Assembly (NCBI RefSeq): GCF_019175385.1
Contig: NC_083339.1
Span: 110,717,601-110,781,600, forward strand
Source: Lycium barbarum
Lineage: Eukaryota; Streptophyta; Magnoliopsida; Solanales; Solanaceae
Direction of reading: 5' to 3'
DNA length: 64,000 bases
Shown here: positions 9,283-19,751 of the stretch, piece after piece
Numbering within the stretch: the first letter of the stretch is position 1
How the letters are laid out: each line of letters starts with the position of its first letter
Position numbers and translations under genes: made by a program
Notes under the pieces: model-generated
Database searches by the model: none
Seen by the model: only the letters and a program-made list of their open reading frames with translations
What the model was told of the DNA's origin: nothing

Positions 9283-12200
9283 CTCTATGTGGTGCTTGAG
9301 TCCAATGTTTTCGTCCACCGTCGCTGTTTCTTTTGCAAGTTCACGATATCTCTCAATTGTCTTCTGCATGCTGAATCACCCCAAATATTTGACATATTAA
9401 TTGTAAGGCTTTCACCACAACAAAATTGCACTTTGAAGAACTAGGTAGGTGCTTTTGTAGCGGTAGATGGAGACACTATAAAATCTCATTAGATTATCTT
9501 TGACATTTCAGCATGTCATAAATTAGGAGAACTAACAAAGACGGTATTTCATGATTAAAAAAGATAAAAGACATATGTGAGGCGAATTTCATGAATGCTT
9601 ACTCATATTTCACTCTACTGCACATAGAGTTAACTAAATTATTTTTGTAATAAACAGTCACCTTCCCATACCTAAATATCGTGAAGGTCACTAGGAGGAA
9701 ACAAAGAAAACATGTTGATAGAGGACATAAAACTATTTCTATCCATGTTGCTCGGATCATCCAATTATGCCGCCCCACCCGGTCGAATCCTTCAAAAAAT
9801 ATTATTTTTGGAAAATTCAACACGGAACGTTATATGATGCTAACGCAAAATTGAGTGGCTTTTCTTGTTACAGAGTTTTTATGTTTAGGCAAAGTTATAT
9901 TGAATGACTTTTGCAACTAAAAGTTTATTAATTTTAATACAATAAAAGTTAAAGAATCATTCGTGAAATTACCAGGACACAATCTCTTTCCTGCCAAGTC
10001 CACATGCTTTTAGTTTCTAGGAATAGGACGAGTTACAACTAACAACCACTTATAGCAGCTATTGAACTACAATAGGACCAAAAAATAAAAGCTAAATAAG
10101 GGTTGTTCCTAGATTTTTTGTGAGCTATGAAGAAGGTTGATGGCACTTTGCTGAGAGTGTTTATTGCTTTTTTACCTGACGATTCAGGGTTTATGCGTTC
10201 TTGTTTAGTGTATGCTTATAGACTTATAGTATACTTGAGTGGTCTGGATTGGCATTGCATTGTAGACCACCCAAGTAAACCAGGCACTAAACAACCAATC
10301 ACAAGCCAGCTAAGTCAACAACAAACCTTTTTTTTTTTTTTTTTGGAGGTAAAGGTAACTAAAGTCAACAACAAACCTCTTGGAACACAAAATGGAATTC
10401 CCAATCCTAAGAATCCCATACACAAAATGATTTCTAAGAGAAAACCAGGAAAAAATCATACAACTAATCTTGCCAATGAAGATCAAATGCTCCTTGAATA
10501 TAAACACCTACAAAAATACTCTACCTCACAAATATGTTGTATTGATGGTGCTGAATCTATTGATATAAAATACATCTACAACCACTTCACTTGATTCACA
10601 CTCATAAATAGAATTGTCTTGGTAAAAAAAAAAAAAAAAATTGAAATAAATGATCATTAAGTGTGCCTGAGTAGCTAATACAGCTAGTTATGTGTATGTA
10701 TTTGTTGGAAATTTTGTGGAGGATACACTTTCAATCTCTCAAATTTTCTTTTGAAGACAATTGAGGAAATGATTCTTATTTACTTCACTCAACCCGCTTT
10801 CATAAATAGCTATAGTGCCCAAGTATTTATAGGACATCTTCTAGCATGCATCTAATTAATGAAAAAGGTCTTTTGGCCACACAATTTTGGCCACAATGGC
10901 TCAAATGGGATAAATTCATGTGTATCTTCATTTAATTGTGAACTTTTCCATTTGCTAAATACGTACACAACCACACATGCATTCTTAATTAAATTTCCTA
11001 ATAAATGAACCAGGAAGATTCATGTACATGTGATGAATGTAGTTTATTCTTTTAACATCCCCTTTAAATCAGATTCATCGTTCCAAGAGACATTGAAGAA
11101 TACATCAGCCTATAATGGTTCACCGAAAACATTCACAAATTGGTCTTGTGACTCTGGAAACTCAGTTTCAACATCTTTCTTAAATCCTCTTTAACCTCGT
11201 CCGTGTCTACAACTTCTTTGATGCGAGCCACACTTTTCATCTTTCTATTTTAAAACCTCAATGCTTGCAAAACTTGTTTGATCGTTTCATGTTTTGGGTT
11301 GTTTCATTTTTCTTCATAAACTTGTAAAGATCATGCAAGTTCATCAATAGTCATAATGTCCAAGTTCTTGGACTCTTTAATATAAATAACAACATAATTG
11401 AATTTTGAAATAAAACCTTCTAAACCTTCTATAGCCCACAACATCCAATATTAGTAGTTCCTTGGACTTAAAAAACTCAGCTTTTCAACTTTTGAAATAT
11501 TGTTCATTCCACCTGAACAATCTTTTCAAGACTGTACTTGTAGCCCTACACTTCATAGTTATAGTAGTTAATGTCATTCACATTTATTTCAATTTGAAGA
11601 TTCATTCTTCCAAATCTTGTCTGGTTCTTCATAGGTCTCCAAAGATAAATGGCTCTGATCATACCAAATGTTGGAAATTTTATGGAGGAAAAACTCTAAT
11701 TAATCTCTCAAATTCTCTTTGAAGACAGGTGTATGCTCTTTTTTACTTCACTCAACTTGCTTTCGCTAGATGGCTATAGTGCCTAAGTACTTACAGGACT
11801 TCTTCTAGTAGGTACCTAGTCTAGTACATATATCTTAATTTTGATTGTAATTAAATTTTTCCCTTTCGGAAATGCATGTACACAATGATACATGCATTCT
11901 AATTAATTTCCTAATGCACGAACCAAGTAAATTTATGTACATGTGATGAATCTAGATGTAGCTTATTTTTTTTCACAATATCATCGTGAAGATGACTAAG
12001 CTTAAGCAAACACATATTCACCATTATGCTAAATATTCTTTAAAAAAAAACATGAGCTAAAATCTTCATGTATGAAAGTATCTTCTTCATCTTTCAGAAG
12101 AAGAAGAAAATATTACTTCATGGGAGCTAGGAATCGAAAAGAAAATGTAACGTATCAGTTAAAATTAAAATTGATTTGTTATGAAGGTCTCAATGTTGCT

Positions 12201-14475
12201 ATAAGTTGTTCTTTATTAACAGAAGATTTGAAAGTGGTAAGGTGGGAGAAGAGTGGAGCACAACTTGCCAAGCCTGTAAAGCAACAATTCAACAAAAGAC
12301 AAGAAACATGGTCGGGTGGTTAAAGTCACTGGCTCAGACAGTGAAAATCAGTAGTGATGGTAGCTGCAATCAAGGCTCATGTGATGGAGGTGAGAGATAG
12401 CCGAGGGAGATTCATTTTTGCATATTCTATCCCTCCTTCCAACCCCGCCTCTTGGGACCTGGAACAAGTAACACAGCTGAAGCAGCATCTATTTTTGGAA
12501 TCAAATAGTGTGCTAACAATGAGTTTAGAGCTGTTTGGGGGGAACACATTCTCTTTTGATAGCTAAATGCATAAAGAGAGAATGGAAAATTTCCTGGAAT
12601 ATCCTTAGTTTCATTGATGAAATTCAGAGATTAGTTGAGGAACATGGATCTAAATCAACCAATGCTTCAGAGAAGTCAATCGACCAGTTGATAGATTGGC
12701 TAATCTGAGTCGTAGCCTTGAAGAAATCTAGGTGTTCAGCTCTTTTGCTGAGCTTCCAAAAAATATTAGAGACCTTATTAACATGGATGGATGAAATCTT
12801 CTATTGTTCAGAATCAAACAAGCCAAACTTACTCAAATAATGTATGAACCACCTTATATTATGTATTTCATTTTGTTTTTTGGTTAGGACATAGATTAGT
12901 CTCACCTTAATGATCATGTAAGAAATTTGGTATACCAAACTCAACTATGTAACTTTTTGCACATAAATAATTAATGGAGACAAAGTATAACCAAAAAAAG
13001 TTCTTTAATTATCAAACCTAAGTATGTAAAATTAATAAGATCTCTTGGAAAAGGTAACGTTATTGGTCTTCACCTTCTCTCATTGAGTAACTTGTGATTA
13101 TTTTCTCATTTTGTGTCAGATTTAAAATTATATGTATATAGAGTTTAATTGGTAAATTCTCCAGCAGTAGGTTTTCAAACACAATCAACAAGATTTTGGT
13201 TGGATATAGTTCCCAAAGAAATGAGGGTACTCGAGAGATTTTATTGGACGGTGACCTAACATATAAAAAGATGCATATATAGCAGTAGTAATCAACACTA
13301 GATGTACCATATGCTCAAAAGGATTTAAAAGCAACCAAAAATTGTACCTCCACACCCACTCCCAAGAAAGAGACTCTCCTCAATATATGTAGTACAAATG
13401 TAGTATCATACGGTAATAAATAAAGTGAGACCTTTGAGTTGCATAAAATGATGAAAAAGACACATCTGCAGCTAGCATCTTAACCTTCTAAGCCAACCAC
13501 AATCTATGTTCAGCATTGCTAGGAACTTCAGTTCAATAAAACTCCTTCATGTTGTATTGTTCAAGACTCTATATAGCACCACTAAGTGAAATCATGTTTC
13601 ACGGTACGATCATGTGTAAGTTAGTTATTTTAGTAATTCAGTTGGTTGACTACCTGAATTTTCATCTTATTGGTGTTGGTACGATTCCCACCTTGTAATT
13701 CCCTTCCCTTCTTGCACTATAAAAAAAAATCTGAGTAGTACTTATTTGTCCAGAGTTCATTGAGTCTTAAGAGATACTACTATTTTAAAGGTCGACTGAA
13801 AAAAAAAAAAAAAAAAACAATATTCATGTAGAGAAGGAGCTGAAAGAATAATGTTATGGAAATTTAAGTGCAATTTCTCAGGAAAGATAGAGAACAGCAC
13901 ACCTTAAAAATATTGGTCTGGTCTTCAATTTTCCCTATGAAGATTCAAATCACAGGTGATAACATGATGAAGGATGATAGTTACAACAAATAAATCTTTT
14001 TTTTTTTTTCATGGTAAGCAAATGATGCAGACGAGGTCATGACTAGACCAACATAAAAAAACAGTATCATCGTACTTCCAAAGTACATAAAGCCCACACC
14101 TCTTTACTCCATCAAACATCGAAATTCAGATTAACAATAGCAAGCAAAAGCATAAGAAAACGTACACATTATTGAACACAGTGAACTTTCTTTTTCAAAG
14201 AAATCTAGCATTTACAGAATTAATTAAATTGATTGGCTGTAAATTAAGATATGATAATAAGAGGATTTAAGGGGGAAAAATGGTTACACGTACTTGGAGC
14301 TGGAGAATTCGTAGAGTCTTCCTTTCGGTGAGAAAATAATCAAAGCAACTTCAGCATCACAAAGAACTGATAGCTCATATGCTTTCTTCATAAGCCCATT
14401 TCTCCTCTTTGAGAAGGTCACTTGCCTGCTTGTTGAATTCTCTATTCTTTTCATTTCCACCTTTCCTCTCACCAT
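9283..14475 (-). CDS. MIKC-type MADS-box transcription factor, SOC1/AGL42 (TM3) clade, exons 1-2 only
   Basis: Exon 1 (14294-14475, 182 bp, the usual MIKC length) starts at ATG 14473-14475 and encodes the MADS DNA-binding domain: [20 protein letters not shown], then [20 protein letters not shown] and [14 protein letters not shown]. Its donor is GTACGT. Exon 2 (9283-9370, 88 bp) follows an AG at 9371-9372 and continues in phase as [19 protein letters not shown] with [11 protein letters not shown], the start of the I region; its donor is [15 protein letters not shown] resembles the AGL42/FYF branch, but SOC1 paralogues cannot be separated from 90 residues. These nuclear factors bind CArG boxes and control flowering or organ abscission. 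An acceptor AG at 14485-14486, just upstream of the ATG, implies a 5'-UTR intron. The K-box and C-terminal exons are not visible; a hAT element begins 81 bp past exon 2. The gene is truncated or has a second intron over 9 kb. Confidence 0.88.
10312..10378 (-). mobile_element. Micro retro-insertion (33 bp) with 17-bp target duplication
   Basis: aagtcaacaacaaacct occurs at 10312-10328 and again at 10362-10378. Between them (10329-10361) are 16 T followed by ggaggtaaaggtaacta: read on the minus strand, 17 unique bases ending in a poly-A tail. The target duplication and tail are those of a severely 5'-truncated retroposon or processed RNA. Confidence 0.7.
10703..11977 (-). mobile_element. Miniature (internally deleted) Ty1/copia element in MADS intron 1
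   Basis: Two diverged LTR copies, 10703-11057 and 11669-11977, both begin TGTTGGAAATTTT and end ...ACA. Beside the right one is a degenerate PBS (11652-11666; TGGTATCAGAGC with 3 extra bases), and beside the left one a polypurine tract (minus-strand AAAGGGGA at about 11058-11065), so it reads leftward. The roughly 610-bp interior translates on the minus strand (about 11300-11375) as [16 protein letters not shown], stop, SLQVYEEK, a fragment of copia gag (UBN2 domain); no pol is left. It must have moved, if recently, with enzymes made elsewhere. Confidence 0.82.
11652..11666 (-). other. Degenerate tRNA-Met primer binding site of mini copia element
   Basis: Plus strand gctctgatcatacca equals the complement of TGGTATCAGAGC with a 3-base insertion, three bases inside the LTR. 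Confidence 0.6.
12340..12800 (+). pseudogene. LINE-type RNase H domain relic
   Basis: Across three frames the translation shows [14 protein letters not shown] (12347-12390), [15 protein letters not shown] (12386-12440) and [35 protein letters not shown] (about 12462-12550), followed by [20 protein letters not shown]. This is the plant RNase H-like module (DGS...GRFI.AYS...AEA..FG.) found at the end of L1-type LINE ORF2 and in derived ribonuclease H proteins. Frameshifts and stops make it a fossil. It is antisense to the MADS gene, inside intron 1. A related relic on the other strand lies at 46168-47793. Confidence 0.72.
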
Positions 14476-14484
14476 TTTTATTTC

Positions 14485-15060
14485 CTGCACAAAAATTATA
14501 AGGTCAAAGGCAAATCCTAGCTCTTAATTACTCTAAAACTAAAATGAAGGAAAGTACTCATCCAAGAATCAGAACCAAAAGTTTACCAATAAATTAAGGC
14601 AGCTGGCTACTAATTAAGCTCAAGAACCGTGCCAGAAGAAGTTGATATATCCAGAAGTTTTCAAACTTTTTTGCAAAAGATTGTTGGAAGAAGAAATCAG
14701 ATAACTATGATAAGAACCTAAAAAGATACTTAACAACTTCAAAACCCTATCAGATTTCTATTTCAGAAACATAAGCTTTCAGCTGAATTTCAGCAAAAAA
14801 AGTAAGGTAAAAAAAAGACTGGAAAACCCTAGCTGTGACAATAATTAGCAGAAAAAAAGAAGTGATGGCTTTAAAATTCTAGGAAAAAAAAAACATTCAG
14901 CTAGAAGAGAATGAAGGCATTGAGAATTTGCCAACCGATTTTCGTCAAAAAAAGGAAAGAGGATGGAGAAGAAAATATTAAGCAATTGGATACCCAAAAA
15001 TATATAAACAGAAGAAGAAGCAAGATGTGAAGGATGTTCATTAATGGGATTGATGTATTA
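14485..15060 (-). promoter_or_regulatory. Probable 5'-UTR/leader-intron region of the MADS-box gene
   Basis: A canonical acceptor (tgtgcag) lies 10 bases upstream of the ATG, so the ATG is preceded by an untranslated exon and intron. The next 500 bases on the minus strand are rich in CTT/TTC pyrimidine tracts, usual for plant leaders. No donor or transcription start can be fixed by eye. Confidence 0.4.
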
Positions 15061-15506
15061 TGATGATAAATATCCTTCATTTGCGGACCACAGAACCCCA
15101 ACATTAATTTCCATATTCAGGGTATTGTTCTTATTCCATAGGTCTCTTTCCATCAGTCTTATTAACCACAAAGGCACAAACCAGAAAGGAAAAAAGAAAT
15201 TGGAATAGCACAAAAAAAGTAAACAAAACAAAGTTAAAAGACCCGGCAAAAACCTCATTTTTATCTTGTTTTGGTAATCTCATCTCAGAAAGCAACAACA
15301 AAGAAAAAGACACCGCTAATTCAGGGCCTGACATGGGATTACACTTTATTTTATTGCATAAATGAGTTGTTAGACGCTTCACAAATAAGTTTATACATTA
15401 TCTTGTACTACTACTTATATTTTTTTGGTTTAAATAAAAAGATTCATTAGTGCATCAAAACCTTAATTAGGAAGAAGCTAAGATTGGTAAGTGATATGAA
15501 TAGGTC

Positions 15507-15577
15507 CACGTGTCAATCTGTATTAACTTAAAACTTTTCGCAGAAATTTGGGCAATGGTAGCAAAGCTTGTCACGTG
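15507..15577. promoter_or_regulatory. Paired G-boxes upstream of the MADS-box gene
   Basis: Two palindromic CACGTG motifs, at 15507-15512 and 15572-15577, start 65 bp apart, about 1.0-1.1 kb upstream of the MADS start codon. CACGTG is the core bound by bHLH (PIF-type) and bZIP factors. Function here is inferred from position only. Confidence 0.4.
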
Positions 15578-16275
15578 GCTCACTTCGTTTGACGAGTCTG
15601 CTTCAACTCTTTTTTGTGTTGATTAAGATTGCTGCTATACTAAGTATGGTGTACTTCTTCCGTAGACCTAGCAATATTTTTTGAGTTTTACTAATACAAT
15701 AGGCACTGTAAAAGATTTTTAACTCAGTCACATTTATCCGAGCAAATAATTCTTTTGTTATTAATATGACATGTTACATTCACTTTGTATGGAGATAATA
15801 TCTTTTAGCCGACCTGATATTAATATATATGTTTTTTTATATTATCAGTATATGCATATGAAAAAATCAAGAGGATTCAACACATAATAAATAATACATA
15901 AAAATAGAAATAAAAAATCTTACCTATTTGCACAGCTTTCAGTGAAGGGGGTGTCGGTTGACACCAGTTGGATAAATGTGGCTCCGCCAAGCTTAATAAA
16001 ATGCAGGTTAATTGGTGGATCATCTGGTTTACTCCGACTCACGCTTTGTTTAAGTGAAGCTTTAGGATTGTGTTTATGATAATTGGAAGTTATTAACACT
16101 TAATTGGAAGTTATTAACACTTTGTTGTTTTCAGAAGACTTAATTAGCGGTCGTTTGGTTTGAGTATAGAAAGAATTAAACCAAAGTAATCTCAGCATGA
16201 AGTTCCGCATAAGATAATACGATCTATGTTAGCGGCATTGAAAAATACTCGCATTAAATTATGGCAAATTATGTA

Positions 16276-16769
16276 TTCCTTCCATCCAAAAATAAGTGTC
16301 ACTTAGTAAAAGAGTCATCTTAGAAATTTAGGACAAAAAATGACAAGTGTTTCCAAGTATGTCCTTAACATTAAAGAAGTAGTCCTCTTTAAGTATTGCT
16401 CAATTCTAAAAAATTATCTACTCCCTCCATCCTGAAAAATTGAAACTTTTCGCTTTTCTAGAGTCAAACTTCTTAATTTTGATTGTGTGTTTAAACATAG
16501 AATATTTAATTTTTTTTGAAATAAAATTTACATAGTTAGAAACTACTTAGAAAGTACTATAAGCCACCATTTAATAATTTAAAAATATTTAAAATATATG
16601 AAAAAGTTACGGTCAAAGACAACTCGTTTGACTCTCGAAAAACGAAAAGTGTCCAACTTTTTGGATGGAGTAATAAATTGGGGTAATTTAGTAAACTCGA
16701 CATTGTATTTATTAATTTCTTAATGAGAGTGATTTTTGCTAAGATGACACTTATTTTGGGATGGATGGC
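16276..16769. mobile_element. Stowaway-like MITE, host of a nested MITE
   Basis: Left end ttccttccatccaaaaataa and right end ttattttgggatggatggc are inverted repeats (both extended by the aagtgtca/tgacactt motif), flanked by TA dinucleotides (16274-16275, 16770-16771). Without the nested element its length is about 242 bp, normal for Stowaway. Confidence 0.75.
16421..16670. mobile_element. Stowaway MITE nested in another MITE
   Basis: A 250-bp element with ends ctccctccatcctgaaaaat and ...actttttggatggag, inverted repeats extending about 50 bp (both arms include ttttcg(c/t)tttt and agtcaaac). TA duplications lie at 16419-16420 and 16671-16672. CTCCCTCC ends with TA targets define plant Stowaway (Tc1/mariner) MITEs. 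Confidence 0.88.
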
Positions 16770-17170
16770 TATTATTTTATATGAGATAGAGTGTGAAATA
16801 AGAATATGTTTATTAGTAATGCAAGAATTAAAAAACAAAAAAAAATCATTTTAGAGTAATTAATTTATGTATAATATTTCTTAACTATTAATCACCACGT
16901 AACACAATCTATTCATTATTAATAACCGCATAAACTATTTTAACATTACTAATTTTATATAAATAATCCTGCATAACTTCATAGCCTATTAACCAGATAG
17001 TACGTAGCAGTGATAATTTTCTCAGATGGTTGGTATATGGGACCAGAGATGAGGCTGCCGTCTCAGGAAGTTTGAGTATGTCGCTTTGACATTAAGGCCT
17101 GGTTGTTTGTATTTAACAGAGGTCGAAATCTCAAAGGTTCGACCTTAGGCCATTAAGTGTATTTATTTAT

Positions 17171-17580
17171 ATGGAAAAGGCTCAAATATGTTATCGAACT
17201 ATCGGAAATGGCTCATTTAAGCCACTCGTCAATAGTTTGGCTCATTTACGTGAAAGTTGTTACCAAAATGGATCATCCATGCCATTTTTCACTATCGTCG
17301 GTTTTAAAATACCAGATATGACACTTGACCTCCAATTAGAGGTTCACGTCATTTAATTAAACCAACACAAATTGTGCGATGTGTTGGTTTAATTAAACGA
17401 CATGAACCTCTCTAATTGGAGGCCAAGTGTTATATCTGGTATTGTAAAACCAGCGATAGTGAAAAATGGCATGGATGAGCCATTTTGGTAACAGTGATGG
17501 CATAAATGAGTCAAACTATTAACGAGTGGCATAAATGAGCCATTTCCGATAGTTCGATGGCATATTTGAGCCTTTTCCGT
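17171..17580. mobile_element. Long hairpin (foldback) MITE, 410 bp
   Basis: The two halves are near-perfect inverted repeats: 17171-17190 (atggaaaaggctcaaatatg) mirrors 17561-17580, and the arms run to a centre near 17376 (ttaattaaaccaacacaaat ... gtgttggtttaattaa). Arm length is about 190 bp with few mismatches. No coding capacity. Such palindromes are typical MITE products and sources of hairpin small RNAs. Confidence 0.85.
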
Positions 17581-17689
17581 TGTTTATATTAAGATCTAGT
17601 CATTTATTTGATCCGAATAGATTGAACAAAGTCTTTATATCATTAACACGTATTTTTATATGGATATTTTTTATCGCTTCTCAATCGGC

Positions 17690-18085
17690 TATAACCACCA
17701 CCTCCAACTCCATCTCCACCACCACCACTCACCACCCTACCCCTCACCCCACCACCACTAACCACTGTCAACTAGTACCACCTCCACCACCCCACCCCAC
17801 CCTCTCTCCACTCTCACCCCACCATCACTAACCACCTCTGCCATCACAACTACCACTTCCACTGTCAACCACTAGCACCCCACCCTCCCAACCTCCCTCT
17901 AACCCCACCTCCCCACCCTCACCACTAACCACCTCTACCATCATAACCATCAGCACCACCCTCACCCTCCCAACCCCACCCCCACCCACCTCTACCCCGC
18001 CACCACTAACCACCTCTGACTCCACAACCATCATCACTACCACTGTCAACCACCACTACCATCACAACTATCACCAACACCACCA
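17690..18085 (+). repeat. CCA/ACC-rich minisatellite
   Basis: About 400 bp built of (cca)n, ccaccc and recurring taaccacctct(g/a)ccatcac phrases. It yields Thr/Pro/His- or Val/Gly-rich open frames on both strands that are not genes. Confidence 0.85.
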
Positions 18086-18368
18086 CTTCAAAACATCTCC
18101 ACGATCACTAGCAAACATACATGTTTTTTTTTTATCAAATAATAATTTAATTTTATTAGATTTGTACTTATTTTCTAATATTGAGTTACTTTTTATTTGA
18201 ATCGTATATTGATTATGTTTAAATAAATACATTATGCACATTCAGATGTCGCAAAACAAACAGTCTTAGTCATTCAGTGTTCAGATCTAAAGACAACATC
18301 TTAATCATTCATATGTGCATTCAGATTCAGACATCTTAATCTTAATGAAAACAAATGAGGCCTAAGTT

Positions 18369-19217
18369 AGTTGGTTAGGTTCGTACTACTTCCCCACTCC
18401 CTCACTAGGACTAAACTCTCGTACGTAAGTAATTTTCAGTTTATGAGTTCTCAATTATTAAAAGTGCAGTTTTTATTTTTATTTTGAATATATCATTTAT
18501 ACAGATTAAGTACATATTTAGCACAAATATAGAGTTTTGACCAAAGTTATGAGTTCTGTAAGGGTTCTGTCAAGACCCGTAACTTTCTCTTTAGCTCCGT
18601 CAACTTATTAAATGGTGAAGGAAATTACTAAAAGAAATTGTAGAAACTATAAAAGAAAAAACTAACCAAAAGAGAAGTAAAGTTAGCACTTCACAATTTT
18701 GATAAGATTCCTTTTGCAGTAGCGGAGATCCAATTGTTATAGTTACTAAGAGGTACATGCTTCTTGAAGTCACGGAATTAACAACTTTGGTAACTTAATT
18801 CAAATTTAAATTTTAAATACAAGTTCAGTCGGTGAAGAATAAAAGTATTATCTAATGCCACGTGTTAAATGTGTAGAGACAGTTGCAATTGTATTTATCG
18901 TTTAATTTTAACATTGTACCTCCATGAACATTTTTCTTCTGTTTCTGACTTTCTGTATGCGAGAAAAATGACAAAAACATGGTCCCTGAGGATATATTTA
19001 GAATAGTCACGTAACTATATTTCTAGCATTTTTTGGTTCTTTAGTTTTGTCAAAAGTGAACATTTGATCTCTATTAAATATTTAGCAAGCTCCAACTATT
19101 AGAGTTAACAGAAATCATAAAAAAGAAAAATCTAACAAGAATTCACATTGGAAATACAGTTTTTGCCATTTCTGCTAGTTCTAATATATTTCCGGTATTG
19201 GTGAAGTTTCGTTAGGT
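18369..19217. other. Gene-free AT-rich stretch
   Basis: No coding, RNA or clear mobile-element signal recognised. Confidence 0.4.
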
Positions 19218-19379
19218 GCAATGTCTATTATATTTGGTATATCTTCATGTATGGTTTGAGGGTCTTTCGAAAACAGCAATGTCTATTATATTTGATGTAT
19301 TTTCATGTACAATTTGATGGTCTATCGGAAACAGCATCTCTACCCTCCCAAATCCACTTGTGAGGTAAGGTTTGCGTTC
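19218..19379 (+). mobile_element. Degraded RTE/TS-type retroposon fragment with 58-bp duplication
   Basis: A 58-bp unit beginning gcaatgtctattatatttg and ending in the (t/g)ggtct(t/a)tcg(a/g)aaaca tail motif occurs at 19218-19275 and 19276-19333. The second is followed by ctctaccctcccaaatccac and gtaaggtttgcgttc, parts of the same tail module seen at 8236 and 62290. Confidence 0.65.
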
Positions 19380-19751
19380 TGAAAACTTGTTCACATGCTG
19401 TCATGTACCTCCCATGTGTGTATACCCCTTCTCCTGTCACATCCACCTTTTGACCCAGCATTTACATTTTCTGCTTCATCATTCTACTCATCTTCCTTTC
19501 TTACTTCTGCCTGGAGTAACTTTGAATTCTGAACTGCAGCATCTGACATTGAGATGTGTCCTTTCCTTTAAGTACCAAGCACACACATCCTGTCGTGAAG
19601 GCCTTGAGGAGAGACCATTTTGACTAACCCATGAGATTTTTGTTGTCCCTATTTGTCAACATAATTGACAGCCTCCTTTCTTCACTCTCTTCTCAGCCTG
19701 CACACGATGTCAGTGATTGGATTTGGGAACCCAAACCAGCTTAGGTCCCTT

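Larger units (their letters stand above)
9371..14293 (-). other. MADS-box gene intron 1 (4.9 kb)
   Basis: Bounded by the exon 1 donor (14293) and the exon 2 acceptor (9371). Long first introns are common in MIKC genes and often carry regulatory sequence. This one holds a 33-bp retro-insertion (10312-10378), a mini copia element (10703-11977) and an RNase H relic (12340-12800). In 9371-10311 and 12811-14293 I see only AT-rich sequence, with poly-T/poly-A runs at 10329, 10625 and 13799. Confidence 0.8.
17091..18368. mobile_element. Composite non-autonomous DNA element (candidate)
   Basis: Left end taaggcctggttgtttgt (from 17090) and the inverted right end (aaaacaaatgaggccta, ending at 18365) share a TAGGCCT...TTTGTTT-type terminal repeat. 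The inner flanks (about 18230-18340) have repeats of cagatgt/cattcag found in solanaceous MITEs. Inside are a 410-bp hairpin MITE and a CCA-rich minisatellite. No clean target duplication was found, so borders and class are tentative. Confidence 0.4.

Noticed and set aside
12072..12323. Small plus-strand frame upstream of the RNase H relic
   Set aside because: No recognisable domain; probably non-coding flank of the relic.
17580..18049. Thr/Pro/His-rich and Val/Gly-rich open frames
   Set aside because: Low-complexity CCA minisatellite read in two strands.
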